From Larix kaempferi (Eukaryota; Streptophyta; Pinopsida; Pinales; Pinaceae), in assembly GCA_027924585.1 (NCBI GenBank), contig BSBM01000125.1:4035001-4099000 (forward strand): DNA of 64,000 bases, read 5' to 3'. Positions within the stretch are counted from its first letter, which is position 1, and each line of letters opens with the position of its first letter. The position numbers and the translations under genes are program-made. Below the pieces are notes generated by a model. It saw only the letters and a list, made by a program, of their open reading frames with translations, did no database searches and was not told the origin of the DNA. Shown here one piece after another: positions 11,891-23,480 of the stretch.

Positions 11891-13261
11891 TCAATCCTCA
11901 TCTTCATTAGAAGAGGTATCACTCTGATCTTCATCATATTCCAATCGAGTAGGGAGAGAGTATGGAAAAAAATGTGAGAATTCATATGCCTTGGAGGCAT
12001 GGTTTGAAAACCCTTTTACTAAAATATTCCCTGTGGAGATCTCTACAATCTCAACTGTGTTAGGACAAAATACCACTTTCTTCGGTGAACCTGTGTGAGT
12101 CATCTGATATACAAACAACAAATTTGTTGACAAAGAAGGAACAAATAGAACATTATTGAACTTTCCATGCTCCATATGTATTGTTCCCTTCCCTTCAAAA
12201 GAGATCTGAGAGTTGTCTCCCATGTGAATAATCGAACCATCTTTGAGATCTAGAGAAAACCATGTGGTTGGAGGATCTTGAATGTATGAGGAAGGATTTT
12301 GATTTCGAAAATACATCCTTCAGTGCATGGCATCTCTCATGACCATCAAACTCACTTCCATAATCAGTCTCTCTTGCACATTTTGGGAGGGAAATGTTGT
12401 GTTGTTCAAGAAGCTTGGTCAACTGATCTATCTTCTTTTGCACGCAATATCTCTCTGGGTGGTTTCCTTTCTTGCAATAGGAACACTTGGATTTATCAAA
12501 TCCATTCTATTTTTCCTTCTTAGAGCTGGAGGCTCCTTCTGATGGACTTGACTTGGCATTCAACTTGGGTTCAAATGGCCTCTTTTCCTTGCCTTCATGC
12601 CTCCCTTTCCCATTCACACTTTTTGCTTCTCCAACCATAAGAGCTTGATCTTTGGATTCCTTCAAGGAACCCATCTGGATCAACTTGTCTTGTTCTTGGA
12701 TGAGAGATTCAATGAAAACATATAAGTAGGGCATCTTCCAACTAGGGATTGGCATTCACCCAGAATGGAAGTTAGAGACGAAGATGGAGAACTCTGAACC
12801 TAGATTGCTAAGAATGGATAACACCAGCTGCTCATCCTTCTTCTCAATGCCACAATGCTTACATTGCATAACCAGAGATTTGAATTATTAAAAGAACTGT
12901 TGAATGGTCTCAAAATTGCTCGGTTGTAGAGCAATCAACTCATTTTACAGAATATGGCCTCTTAGCTCATCTTGTTTTCCGAAGAGGGTCTCTTACTTCA
13001 ACCATAACTCTCTTGGAGTCTTCAATCCTTCGATGTGGAAGAGTATATCTCGGTAAATATGAATAAACATGAAACCAAATGCTTCATCCAATCTATTCAG
13101 ATACTTGGTTTTGTCCACAACTAATTTTGGTTCGGGATCCTTCCCCATTGTCACCCTGTACAGTGATTTTTTCGCAACACCATCTGCATATCATCCCTCC
13201 AATCAATATAATTGAAGGGTGTCAGTATTATAGGAGATAGAGGAGAGTTCGAATTGTCCAT
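11891..13261 (-). pseudogene. Copia gag and partial protease, frameshifted
   Basis: Gag starts at an ATG at 13261 with LTPFNYIDWRDDM, matching the copia element at 17-23 kb (LTPFNYFDWKDDM). It continues through a UBN2-type region (WKMPYLYVFIESL, DKLIQMGSL) and a Lys/Glu-rich linker. A complete CCHC zinc knuckle (C-x2-C-x4-H-x4-C, CSYCKKGNHPERYC) lies near 12449-12490. The protease start reads LIHSRSSNHM where the family has LIDSGASNHM, so the catalytic Asp is lost. Later a second frame carries IHMGDNSQISFEGKGTIH and VYQMTHTGSPK up to 11891. At least one frameshift (about 12200-12320) and stops make it a pseudogene. No integrase or RT follows. Confidence 0.85.
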
Positions 13262-13557
13262 TACAACTGCTGGAGCGAATACAAGGTGAAACTGCTGCTA
13301 CTGCAGAAAAAAATGTTGCAACTGCTGTTGCACTCAAAAACTTAAATGACCTGCAAAAAACTCTCAATAATGGAGGTAGAATACTACTGATCACTTCTTT
13401 AGGAAAATAGGAACTCTTATTCAGATCCTTCAAACCTAGATAGACCTTATTGGATTTCTCCAATGAATTCAATGCAATAGCATCAGGATTTGCTGTGGAA
13501 ATCCAGAGGCTTCTGGTGCACTACTGAAAGAATCTTCTCAACCTATTCTCTCAAAAG

Positions 13558-13569
13558 GCTATGATACCA
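13558..13569 (-). promoter_or_regulatory. Primer-binding site, initiator tRNA-Met type
   Basis: The minus strand reads TGGTATCATAGC immediately after the 5' LTR end. It matches TGGTATCAGAGC, the complement of plant initiator tRNA-Met 3' ends, with one change. Confidence 0.85.
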
Positions 13570-14224
13570 TGTGAAATTATATGTCACAGAAGATCTAAGA
13601 GTGGAGGATACCTCACAAACAAAGAATGAGCAGAAAAGTTGAATAAGAGTGAAAACTGCAGTAAAAAAGAGCAGAAGAATAACTATGCAGCATAACTCAG
13701 ATATAAGTAGAATAATGTCACACTACTCAATTATCAGTATAATGAACAATGATAATACAATGGAGAGAATTCAAATCATGCAGGAGAATTCGAACCTCAG
13801 TTGGTCTAGCATAGGGATTATCACCACTAGAGTGCTCCGGAAGACTCAAAGTCGACTGAACTGAACCTAAACTCAGCTAACTGAAGTTGCAATCAGCTAA
13901 CTGACTAAGGAGGGTGCAAAAGTGAGTATTTCATGCATTCCAGTCAGAAAAAGTGACATTAGGCCACAATCAGTGGCATATGAAGCTCTAACCCCCCACA
14001 AGAATCAGATAACTCATGTGGACTGCACCGGACACTCAATAGGTTCTTATAAAATAGGGAACTGACTGAAGTGGTCCTAAAATGATGCATGCAGGGCTCA
14101 TAAGGTGGTATATGGATCCTGGATGACATGTGCACACCACTAGGGGGGAAATGACATCATCAACAACTAGGAAAAATAAATAATGCTAGGTAGGACAAGT
14201 ACGGAGTATTAAAATATCCTTACA
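13570..14224 (-). repeat. LTR (5') of copia derivative 1
   Basis: Partner of 10579-11233 with the same length of 655 bp. It lies next to the primer-binding site on its inner side and the AAGAT TSD on its outer side. Confidence 0.9.
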
Positions 14225-14229
14225 AAGAT

Positions 14230-15420
14230 CACATGCTAGATCCCTGAAGTTGCATGCAGTGAAATATTATATCCTTGATGAATATATTTATTGGAAATAT
14301 CCCCAAGGTATTTTTCTCAATTGTGCAGTAGAGGATGAGATAAAAGGGATAATTACAGAGATCCCTAAAGGCATTTGTGGAGGACATCGTGCTTGGAGAG
14401 ACCCATCATATAAGGTCCTAAGAGAATGATACTATTGGCCAAAATTATTTGATGACACTAATATTTTGGTAAGAATGTGTGTTGAATGTCAATTATTTGT
14501 AGGCAAAAAAAATTTGAGACCTCTACCATTAAATCCCATCAAGACATCAACCCCTTTCCAACAATGGGGCCTTGAATTTATTGGAGAAATAAATCCTCAT
14601 TCGAGTGGTCAACATAGGTGTATTCTGATAGCTACTGAATATTTCACTAAGTGGGTTGAATCAATCCCAACCATGGCATCAAATGATATAGTGATCATCA
14701 AATTTCTTAAGGAAAATATTTTTTCAAGATTTCGATGCCAAAGAAAGATCATCACTAATAATGCCCAAGCCTTCAAATTAGCTAAAATGATAGGTTTTTA
14801 TCAATAGTACAATATGGAGTTGGTTCATTCCACACCGTACTATCCATAGGGAAATGGATTAGCTGAATCATCCAAGAAAATCATGCCGAGGATATTTAAG
14901 AAAATGATGGAAGAAAACAAAAAGGCATGGGATGTTAATCTTAGGTATTCTATTTGGGCTCATATAATAAGTGTCAAAAGATCAATTGGAACATCTCCTT
15001 TTCAACTATTCTATGGAAATGATTCACTGATACCTATTTAGTTAGGATTTCCTACCCTCGAGCTAATCCAACATGAAGCAGAGGAGAAAAATGATATGGT
15101 AAGAAGGATGTATGAATTGATTGAGTTACAGCAGGAAATGAAGTAGGTTAACATCAAGTTGCAAGAACATCATAAAAAGATGAAAAATACCTTTGACAAA
15201 AAGGATATAGCAAGAGACTTCTAGCAAGGAGATTTAGTCCTGAAGTGGGATTCCAGAAGATCAGATAGGGGAAAACATAGCAAATTTGATAACCTATGGA
15301 TAGGGCCCTATACCATCTCAGAAGTTCAAAGGAACAATACATTCATTCTTTTTTAGTTAAATGGAGAAATTCTAGAGCTTCATGTCAATTCCAAACTTCT
15401 CAATTGTTTCTTCTTATACT
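14230..15420 (+). pseudogene. Ty3/gypsy (Tat-type) integrase, decayed
   Basis: It continues the pol interrupted at 10578. The zinc-binding region reads GGHRAWRDPSYKVLRE and CVECQL; the second His of the HHCC site is Tyr. The core reads GLEFIGEINPHSSGQHRC, TEYFTKWVE, ITNNAQAF and GNGLAESSKK. The first catalytic Asp is Glu, the second (TDN) is Asn, and only the Glu remains. A C-terminal part with GDLVLKWDSRRSD, HSKFDNLWIGPYTISEV (GPY/F-like) and LHVNSKLL ends near 15420. Stops such as YYP-stop-GNG and RDF-stop-QGD often replace family Gln codons. It is clearly dead. Confidence 0.85.
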
Positions 15421-15667
15421 GAAGTCAGTTCCCAATGATGTACATAGTAAAATAGAGGCATTTGAAATTTTTGTTTCCTTTCCATTCTTTCCAAAATTTC
15501 AATTTCCAATTTTTCATTTACAGTTTGTAAATATTTTTGTAAAGCTAAGTATTTTCGCAATGTGTTAAAATATCTGTTGAAGAAGACTCCATAACCCAAC
15601 AATAGAAGGCACTAATCTGCAGTCCTCATTAGTATGCAGAGAAAAAAACTATCCCCCATGGAAACAA

Positions 15668-15963
15668 TGTTAGTACTCATATTTTTCTAAGCTTTTCCAA
15701 GGGCCCTTATCCATGGAGAATTGTCAAAGTGAAGAAATATTTTTACGCCCTTGGGAGCAAAGATAGAAAAAGCATCAAAAGAGCATGGTAGAAGAACATG
15801 GGAAGATTACCAAAGGCTAAAAGTATCGCGTGCTAAAGGTATGAGCGTACTATTTTTGTATCGGGAAGCATATCGATAACTAATATTAGTAACACCCGAC
15901 AAAGATGAAAAACGATTAATCTAATCCATCAGTGAACTAATCAAAAAGTGAAAGATCTAGATC
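15668..15963 (+). repeat. Direct repeat, copy 2 (partner 8036-8331)
   Basis: A 296-bp copy of the segment upstream of the aRNase H domain, located about 250 bp after the integrase. See the partner for interpretation. Confidence 0.7.
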
Positions 15964-16810
15964 AACAGCTTACATTGACAGCGCATCAACAAAGTGCACA
16001 ATGATAACTTTTTCTCAAGCATGTGTTGTCCATGAAATTGCCTAGCACACATTCTAATTCCTAATTTGCAGTGCCTCTTTGAGACACTTTTTCAATACCT
16101 CCAAGCACCTCAAGTGTTACCACCTTGGGAAACCGTCGTGGTTTCTGCCCAAAACTTATAAAGAAATGTGGAGCAATTGGAATCCATGTCAATCTATCGT
16201 CCAAGTCAGGGAAATTTTTAGGGGTGAAATTTAGCCAATTAGCTATTTTTTGGACTTTTTTTCAAAAAATAAATTCGCTATTTGGTCATTTTTAGCCTCT
16301 ATTATCGCCTATATTTACATAAAATATTTTTTTTAGCATAATATTTGCCAAAACTTACAAGTTTCAGTAGTAAATCATATGTTTCATATTTAATATTCGC
16401 CTACCAATCTATAAATATGTTTTTTTCAATTCAAAATAATCGCCTAGAATACTATACTTAGGTATACTTTTATAATCCTTAAAAAATACCCTGGTCCAAG
16501 TACATTTGTCTGGTGGGTCTCATCGTCTTTCTATGGCACCATCCATCCCGTGTGAATGAAACCCGCCATCCATCCAAAGTCAAATTAGTTCAATTGTTAA
16601 TAAGGGAAAATTAACCTTTTGAAAATCATTTTGTTTCCATTTGAAGTAGAGATCCCAGTATCCTTATTTTTTTTGTACTTGACTAGTGAGCTCCAATCCA
16701 GAGGTCCATCTTTCCTCCACATCAACATGTATCCACATTAGCACTTAAGGAATTTCATGATTTCCATCTGTAATCCTCTAATTGTTTTACATGTGTGAAA
16801 ACATCAAATT
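15964..16810. other. No recognisable gene; downstream region of the Tat-type element
   Basis: AT-rich noncoding sequence. Removing the solo LTR at 16811-23608 makes it contiguous with 23614 onward. Confidence 0.5.
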
Positions 16811-17003
16811 TGTTAAATTTTCAGAATTTACTTCAATCTGATCTAGGATCTTAACTGAGAGAACAACATGTACAGCAAATCTACAACATATCATTCATGG
16901 ACACAATAATGCAAGCACAGAAGAGACACAGAGTTTACTTGGGGAAAACCATAAAGGTGAAAAACCCCAATAACTTCCTCAGAGATAGATAGAGCAATGA
17001 TAC

Positions 17004-17742
17004 TGTAAAATTAGTCACAGTAGATCTAATGAACAAGTAAATCAATCACAACAAATGAACATAGAAAATATGGTGTAAAACTGTGCAAAACATGCAGCAG
17101 TGCTCAATATCCCAATAAGGGTGAATAATTACAATACAATATGACCATGAGCAATTCGAATTGACTAAGTAGGCCATTCGAATCACTGAATGGAGTAGCT
17201 TGACTCCAACTAGGAGTCCTCATCATCAATCGGTGGTGGTCATCAATGCACAAGAACCAGTCATCCAGGTGTCAATCTGAGTCTAACTGAGTGTGTCATG
17301 TGTAACTGAAGTGTGTAGCACTGATTAAGGGAAGGAGGCTCAGTGGGGGGTGCATGGGAGACTAACTGAAGTCAGAACAAGTCATCTAGTCAAACTGGAG
17401 GTCCAACGGAAGTGAAACAGTCAGTCGGGAGTGAAACTAGCCTCAAATCAGGGAGAATCATAGCTAACTGAATGTAACTGAAGTGGAACTGCAGTGGTAG
17501 GTGAACAAGTGCGCCCTTCTCTGGCAGTAGGTGATAAGTGGGCGCCTTTCAGCCTAGGAGGGCTAAAACTCTGAAGGAAGTGGCTCCCGGGTGCTAGAAT
17601 AAGGTGGCTAAGGTGCTGGAGGCATCAAACTGGTGACTGGGATGCATGCAAAGTGCATGCAAGTGCATGCAAACCCTAGAATTTGCATGCAAACCCTAAT
17701 AACATGGAAGATCCTGAAAAAGATGATGTGGATATCTGAACA
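17004..17742 (-). repeat. LTR (3') of copia element 2
   Basis: A 739-bp LTR whose minus strand starts TGTTCAGATATC. Four palindromic TGCATGCA motifs occur in U3 at 17643-17691. The U3 region is homologous to the LTR start of the element at 50910. Confidence 0.92.
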
Positions 17743-17752
17743 CCCCCCTCAA
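17743..17752 (-). promoter_or_regulatory. Polypurine tract of copia element 2
   Basis: The minus strand reads TTGAGGGGGG immediately before the 3' LTR. The shared conserved block is at 17783-17811. Confidence 0.85.
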
Positions 17753-18062
17753 GCTAGACTATGATGTGCAAAAAATAATGTGGGGCCCTGGTAACTAAGA
17801 CCAAAGGTCACCCCAATACAATAATCCAAAAAAATGCTGAAAATAAACTAAGTGAGGAAAGAGGGAAAACCCAGTGGGAAGAAAGCCCCCCCTCAAGCTA
17901 AAGCATAATAATGAATCAATCTGTCTCCACCATGATGGAACTTACCCCCAACAGTGAACGGAGGTAAGAGAACTTCTTCTCAGTGAAGCTCTTGGTGAAG
18001 ATGTCTGCAATTTGCTCATCAGTAGGGCAATATTGCAGAATGATGGTGCGGTCATGCACCAA

Positions 18063-19223
18063 CTATCGAATGTAATGCATATGAATCTCAATGTGTTTGG
18101 TCCTCTTCCGCTGAACTGGATCTATGGAGATCTTGATAGCACTTTGATTGTCACAAAATAGGACAGTCGAAGTAGTGCCACCAAAACCAAACTCGGAAAG
18201 AATACCCTGCAACCAAACTGCCTGAATGCAGGCATTGACTGCCCCTCGATACTCTGCCTCTGCTGAAGAAAGTGTAATGGCTGCTTGCTTTTTGCTGGAC
18301 CAGCAAATAGCACCATGACCAATCATGAAAACATAACTGGAAGTGGACTTCCGATCAATGCTATCACCTGCCCAATCTGAATCAGTAAAACCAATGAAAT
18401 CAAGCTCAGAATCTGCAGCATAATGTATGCCAAAATGTCTCGTACCTTGCACATACTGCAAGATCCGCTTGGCTGCTCGCGAATGAAGCTCATGTGGCTG
18501 CTGCATATATCTTGACACGGCACTCACGGTATATGATATATCATGCCTTGAGTGTGTCAAATAAAGTAGTGAACCAATCAACTATCGATACATACTGCAA
18601 TCTGCAAGCGGTGTAGAATCTCCCTCCTCAAGACTGATTCCTGAGAGGAATGGGAATGGGGCTGCCTTACATTCAGCCATATTAAACTTCAATAACAGGT
18701 CAGAAGCATATTTTTGCTGAGATATGGTGATCCCATCAAAATTTTGAGCTATCTCCAAGCCCAAAAAGTGACTCAGCAAGCCCAAATCGCTCATGTCAAA
18801 AGCTAGATTTAAGGCAGTTTTTAGCTTGTTTATTGGAGTAAGAGTGCTACCAGTAATGAGAAGATCATCAACATAAAGTACAATAACCAACAAATTACCT
18901 TTAACTCGCTGAAGATACACATTCGGATCAGATTTGCATCTTTGGAAATTCTGAGAAAGAAGGAAGGAGTCCATCTTTGCGTACCAAGCTCTTGGGGCCT
19001 GTTTTAACCCGTACAAAGATTTCTTCAATCTGCAAACCAATGATGGATCTGATGTATAACCCTCTGGATGCTGCATATATACCTCTTCAGCAAGGTCTCC
19101 ATGTAAAAATGCACTCTTCACATCCATGTGGTGCACTTCCCAGTGCTTGGATGTGGCAATGGCTAAAACAAGGCGGATGGAATCCATCTTTGCAACCGGT
19201 GCAAAAGTATCAGTGTAGTCCAC
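18063..19223 (-). pseudogene. Copia reverse transcriptase and RNase H
   Basis: The minus-strand frame from 19223 to 18063 carries the core RT and RNase H, with one in-frame TAG at 18582-18584. RT motifs are DYTDTFAPVAKMDSIR, HHMDVKSAFLHGDL (first Asp), GLKQAPRAWY and LYVDDLLITGS (intact YVDD box). RNase H motifs are TDSDWAGDSIDRKSTS, SSAEAEYRG and CDNQSAI, all with their acidic residues. The last conserved KHIEIHMHYIR lies at the end of the frame, which stops at 18063, slightly before the usual ADMLTK region. Apart from the stop and the upstream frameshift, the enzyme looks preserved, in keeping with a fairly young insertion. Confidence 0.93.
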
Positions 19224-19837
19224 TCCTTGGACTTGGGAGAAACCTTTTCCAGTAACCTTTCTTTGTATTTGCTGATAGTGCCATCAGCAGCAACTTTAGT
19301 ATGGTAGACCCATTTACACTTCACTAAATTTCTTCCAGGTGGAAGAGAAACAAGCTCCCATGTGTTGTTCTTTTGAAGAGAACTGTACTCTTCATCCATG
19401 GCACTTTGCCATCTCGGATCTCGGTGGGAAGAATAGTATGATGTGGGATCTGAACCAGCCATCAAATAAAAAATCTCAGGAATTAATGGATCAGCAATAG
19501 ATAGTGCCATACCTGCTCTTTGAAAGTCTGCTCTTGTTCGTCTCGGATCAGCAGGATTTCCAAGGTTCGAACCACCAGATTGGAGAGTGTTTTGGGCCCA
19601 CTTTGGTAACTGAGGAGTATCATAATGGTCAGATTCCGAACCTGATATGTCATGATCATCATATGCTGCTGAAATATCAGAAATATCAGAACTCATACCT
19701 TCATTATCGCTGCACTGATCTTCTTCTGGTGAAGGTGGTGAATCGGCAGTCTTTTCCTCAACTAGTTGCAATTCTTGAAGTGGTTCTTCAAATTGCACAC
19801 TGCGCTCTATGAATATCTTTTGAGATCTGATATCCAT
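19163..19837 (-). pseudogene. Copia integrase C-terminal linker and RT N-terminus, frameshifted
   Basis: This frame bridges integrase and RT. It begins just after the integrase frame ends (frameshift near 19870) with an acidic linker (PPSPEEDQCSDNEG). It reaches the conserved RT start WQSAMDEEYSSLQKNNTWEL and KCKWVYHTKVAADGTISKYK. At about 19243 a one-base shift changes the frame, and the family-like KGFSQVQGVDYTDTF continues in the frame ending at 18063. No catalytic residues lie in this segment. Confidence 0.88.
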
Positions 19838-19872
19838 GAGTTTATATGCTTTTGATTCTTCCCCATATCCTA

Positions 19873-21993
19873 TCAGTATGCACTTGGTACTTTGTGATCC
19901 AAGGCTCGTCTCTTCTCAGAAGGAATTCTAGCCCATGCAGTAGAACCAAAAACTCTCAAATTTGACACATCCGGTTTGTGACCAAAGAATGCTTCGAAAG
20001 GAGTCATACCTTTCACGGATGAATGTGGAAATCGGTTCTGTATGTATGCAGCAACATTGATTGCTTCATCCCAAAGATTTGTAGCCAAACCTTTTGATTC
20101 AATCATGCATGTAGCCATCTCTTTCAGTGACCGGTTTTTCCTTTCCGCTACACCGTTCTGCTGGGGTGTGTAGGGAACTGTATGTTGGATCTGAATTCCA
20201 CTTTGGGCACAAAGTTGTAGCAACTCGGACTTAATATATTCTCCACCATTATCAGATCTAAGAGCTTTGATCTTGCTCTCAGTGGCGGTCTCAACAGAAG
20301 CCTTAAAATCCTTGAATTTTCCAAGCACTTCTGACTTGTTTTTGAGAAAGAATACCCATGTAAAACGGGAAAAATCATCAATAAATGTCAAAACATACCT
20401 TGAACCATTTAATGACATGTGGGGCAGCAGACCACTGATATCAGAATGGATCAACCCCAAAATAGTAGAAGCTCTGCTAGCTTTGTCGCGGTCGAATCTG
20501 TGCTCAGGGTGCTTCCCAATGATGCAACCAGTGCATATTCCCTTCGAGGAACGGAGTTGTGGAAGACCATCTACCATGGATTTGTTTGATAACAGCAGTA
20601 AATACTTATAATTAAGATGTCCAAATCTTTCATGCCAAAGCCTACTAACCTCATTACCATGTGTGCGAAGAGCAGTGGGATTTGTAAGCGGAATAAAGTG
20701 TGAAAACTCATAGCATTTTGCAGTGTGGTTTGCCTTTCCGACTGCAACAAGTCTTCCACTTTTGATATCAAAAATTTCAACTGTATTAGGGCTGAATGTA
20801 ACTTGCTTCGGTTCACCAGTGTGTGTCATTTGATACACAGAAAGAAGATTTGAAGCCAAGGAAGGCACATAGAGAACATTCTTAAAGCTTCCATGATCTA
20901 CATGAATCGTACCTTTGCCCTTTGAAATTTTTTTTGAGTCATCTCCCAAATGGATGGGGATGGAGCTGTTTGGATCGAATGAGGAAACATAATCAATATT
21001 TGCAGCCATATGATTTGATGCACCCGAATCTATCAAGAGAGTAGTGGGCTTCGAAACCGTTGCCATGAGTGGTTGTCCTCTTTCATGATCATCATTCCTA
21101 TCCTTCTTCCTTGCACCATCGGGAAGAGTTATGTTGTTCTTTTCCAAAAGGAGGTCCATTTGATCTATAGTCTTCTTCATACATGAACTTTCAGGATGAA
21201 AGCCACGATTGCAATAAGTACATTTAGATTTTTGGTTACCTTCTTTGCCCTTTTGCTTGAACTTCGAACTAGATGGTGCATCCGTTTGTTTGCCTTTATC
21301 TTTTTGCTTGTGAGGCTCGAATTTGGGCTTCTCCTTCTTTTGCTTTCCTTTACCATTCGGGATCTTGGGTCCTTGAACATATAGGGCTGAATCTTTGGAG
21401 CTTATGGACCCCATTTGAATCAACTTGTCATGCTCCTTTGTGAAGGACTCAATGAAGGCATTCAAGGTAGGCATCTTCCAATTCGGGGTAGTTAGCCGAC
21501 CGGAATTGAAAGTAGAGACAAATACCGAATAATCTTTACCAAGCTTGCTTAGAATGGAGAGGATCAATTGTTTGTCCTCTTTGATAACTCCACTGTTCTT
21601 CAACTGCAAGTTCAAGTTCTTGAATTTTGTGAAGAATTCATTGATGGTCTCGAAATTCTCAGGACTAAGGGCAATCAATTCATTCTCTAATTGAAAATCC
21701 CTAAGCTCATCCTGCTTGCCAAATAGTGTTTCAAGTTGCTTCCATATAGCTTTTGGAGTCTTCAATCCGCTGAGATGGAAGTGAAGATCTTTGGAGATGG
21801 AGAGACAAAGAAGACCATAAGCTTCATCAAGCTTGTTGTAGTGTTTGGTTCAATCTGACACATTGTTTGGTTCCAATTCAAGACCAAGAGTGACTCGGTA
21901 GTAACCTTTTGAACGTAATATGATCTCCATATCATCTTTCCAATCAAAATAATTGAATGGGGTGAGGATAGGCTTTGAAGAAGAGTATTCCAT
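19873..21993 (-). pseudogene. Copia gag, protease and integrase
   Basis: The frame starts at an ATG at 21993 (MEYSSSKPILTPFNYFDW, a typical copia gag start) and runs to 19873 with one in-frame TGA at 21850-21852. Order: a UBN2-type gag; a Lys-rich linker; a CCHC zinc knuckle (CTYCNRGFHPESSC, C-x2-C-x4-H-x4-C); protease LLIDSGASNHM; and the gag-pre-integrase zinc region (WHERFGHLNYKYL, CTGCIIGKHPEHRF). The integrase core follows with its catalytic triad in IHSDISG, RSDNGGEY and NGVAERKNR. All catalytic residues are present. It would make the capsid, protease and integrase of the element if the single stop were absent. Confidence 0.94.
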
Positions 21994-22398
21994 TGCTAGG
22001 AGCGAGTCAAACTGATGTAGATGAGCTTGCATGCAGAGTGTAGCGAATGCAAAAGAGGAGTTTGCATGCATAGTGTAGCGAATGCAAAGGAGGAGCTTGA
22101 TAACCTGCAAATCACAATCAAACCAAGAACAATAAGGTCAAACAATCCACCCTTTTAGAGTTGCATCACACCTGGGATTGGAGATCAAACAATGTTGAAT
22201 GGGTCCAATGTATCAGATCCAGGAATTATGTGGAAACTCAAGCTTCTAGAGTGGTATTGGATGTATTTTCAAGCTTTGCATGCACAGGAGTGAATGCCCT
22301 TGAGATATCTCATGCCAAAACTTTTTGCAATTTTTGAGCAATTCAGTCAAATCTTCTTGTAGAAACACCTGTAGAAAAGAGATCTTGTCCCTGCAATG

Positions 22399-22410
22399 GC
22401 TCTGATACCA
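22399..22410 (-). promoter_or_regulatory. Primer-binding site, initiator tRNA-Met type
   Basis: The minus strand reads TGGTATCAGAGC directly after the 5' LTR end, the canonical plant initiator tRNA-Met complement. Confidence 0.92.
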
Positions 22411-23149
22411 TGTAAAATTAGTCACAGCAGATCTAATGAACAAGTAAATCAATCACTACAGATGAACATAGAAAATATGGTGTAAAACTGTGCAAAACAT
22501 GCAACAGTGCTCAATATCCCAATAAGGGTGAATAATTACCATACAATCTGACCATGAGCAATTCGAATTGACTAAGTAGGCCATTCGAATCACTGAATGG
22601 AGTTGCTTGACTCCAACTAGGAGTCCTCATCATCAATCGGTGGTGGTCATCAATGCACAAGAACCAGTCATCCAGGTGTCAATCTGAGTCTAACTGAGTG
22701 TGTCATGTGTAACTGAAGTGTGTAGCACTGATTAAGGGAAGGAGGTTCAGTGGGGGGCGCATGGGAGACTAACTGAAGTCAAAACAAGTCATCTAGTCAA
22801 ACTGGAGGTCCAACGGAAGTGAAACAGTTAGTCGGGAGTGAAACTAGCCTCAAATCAGAGAGAATCGGAGCTAACTGAATGTAACTGAAATGGAACTGCA
22901 GTGGTAGGTGAACAAGTGCACCCTTCTCTGGCAGTAGGTGAGAAGTGGGCGCCTTTCAGCCTAGGAGGGCTAAAAATCTGAAGGAAGTGGCTCCCGGGTG
23001 CTAGAATAAGATGGCTAAGGTGCTGGAGGCATCAAACTGGTGACTGGGATGCATGCAAAGTGCATGCAAGTGCATGCAAACCCTAGATATTGCATGCGAA
23101 CCCTAATTGCATGCAAGATCCTGAAAAAGATGATGTGGATATCCGAACA
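22411..23149 (-). repeat. LTR (5') of copia element 2
   Basis: Partner of 17004-17742 with equal length of 739 bp. The TGCATGCA motif cluster is kept apart from one changed unit. Confidence 0.92.
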
Positions 23150-23351
23150 GATATAACTAGAATACAAGAGATAGTCTTCTCCTAGCAGCAGAGCCTCCTC
23201 CTCCACAAGTGCGGCACTCTCCAAAGTGTGAGTGAGAGAAATAGAATGTGTAAAATGAGAGAGACACACTCTCTATTTATACACTAACTTGACTTGACCT
23301 TTACTCAACTAGGTCGGCCTCAACTTAACCACTTAAAATAATGCTGACTGG

Positions 23352-23480
23352 GCCGACCCCCACTAGGGTGGTCTAATAACCCTTTGACCCACATGGCTGA
23401 CCCCCAATAGGGTGGTCTAATAACCCTTTGACCCACATGACTTATACAGGGCCGACCCCAACAAGGTGGTCTAATAACCC
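23352..23480. repeat. Tandem 44-bp repeat in solo LTR U3
   Basis: Two 44-bp units (23352-23395, 23396-23439) with the core AGGGTGGTCTAATAACCC, then a third partial unit at 23451-23480 after a short spacer. They lie upstream of the LTR's minus-strand TATA box, where enhancer repeats are common. Confidence 0.85.

Larger units (their letters stand above)
10574..14229 (-). mobile_element. Copia derivative 1, complete LTR to LTR with TSD, lacking pol
   Basis: The element spans 10579-14224 and is flanked by a perfect 5-bp TSD, AAGAT (10574-10578 and 14225-14229). Both LTRs are 655 bp. On the minus strand the LTR starts TGTTAGGATATT and ends TTTCACA. A primer-binding site (13558-13569) and polypurine tract (11234-11242) are in the right places. 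The 2.3-kb interior encodes gag and the start of protease, then jumps to the 3' end with no integrase, RT or RNase H. It is therefore non-autonomous. It splits the Tat-type pol between RNase H and integrase. Confidence 0.93.
16999..23154 (-). mobile_element. Copia element 2, near-complete with gag-pol
   Basis: LTRs 17004-17742 and 22411-23149 are both 739 bp and differ by roughly 25-30 bases by eye. The flanks are GATAC/GATAT, a TSD with one change. The primer-binding site (22399-22410) and polypurine tract (17743-17752) fit a minus-strand element. The interior carries gag, protease, integrase, RT and RNase H in Ty1/copia order, with all catalytic motifs kept but two frameshifts and two stops. 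It is probably the recently active autonomous member of the family, whose derivatives sit at 10.6-14.2 kb and 50.9-54.0 kb. Confidence 0.95.

Noticed and set aside
20267-20611. 114-codon plus-strand frame
   Set aside because: Antisense shadow of the copia integrase.
23015-23269. 84-codon minus-strand frame
   Set aside because: It spans the junction between the solo LTR and the copia LTR and is noncoding in both.
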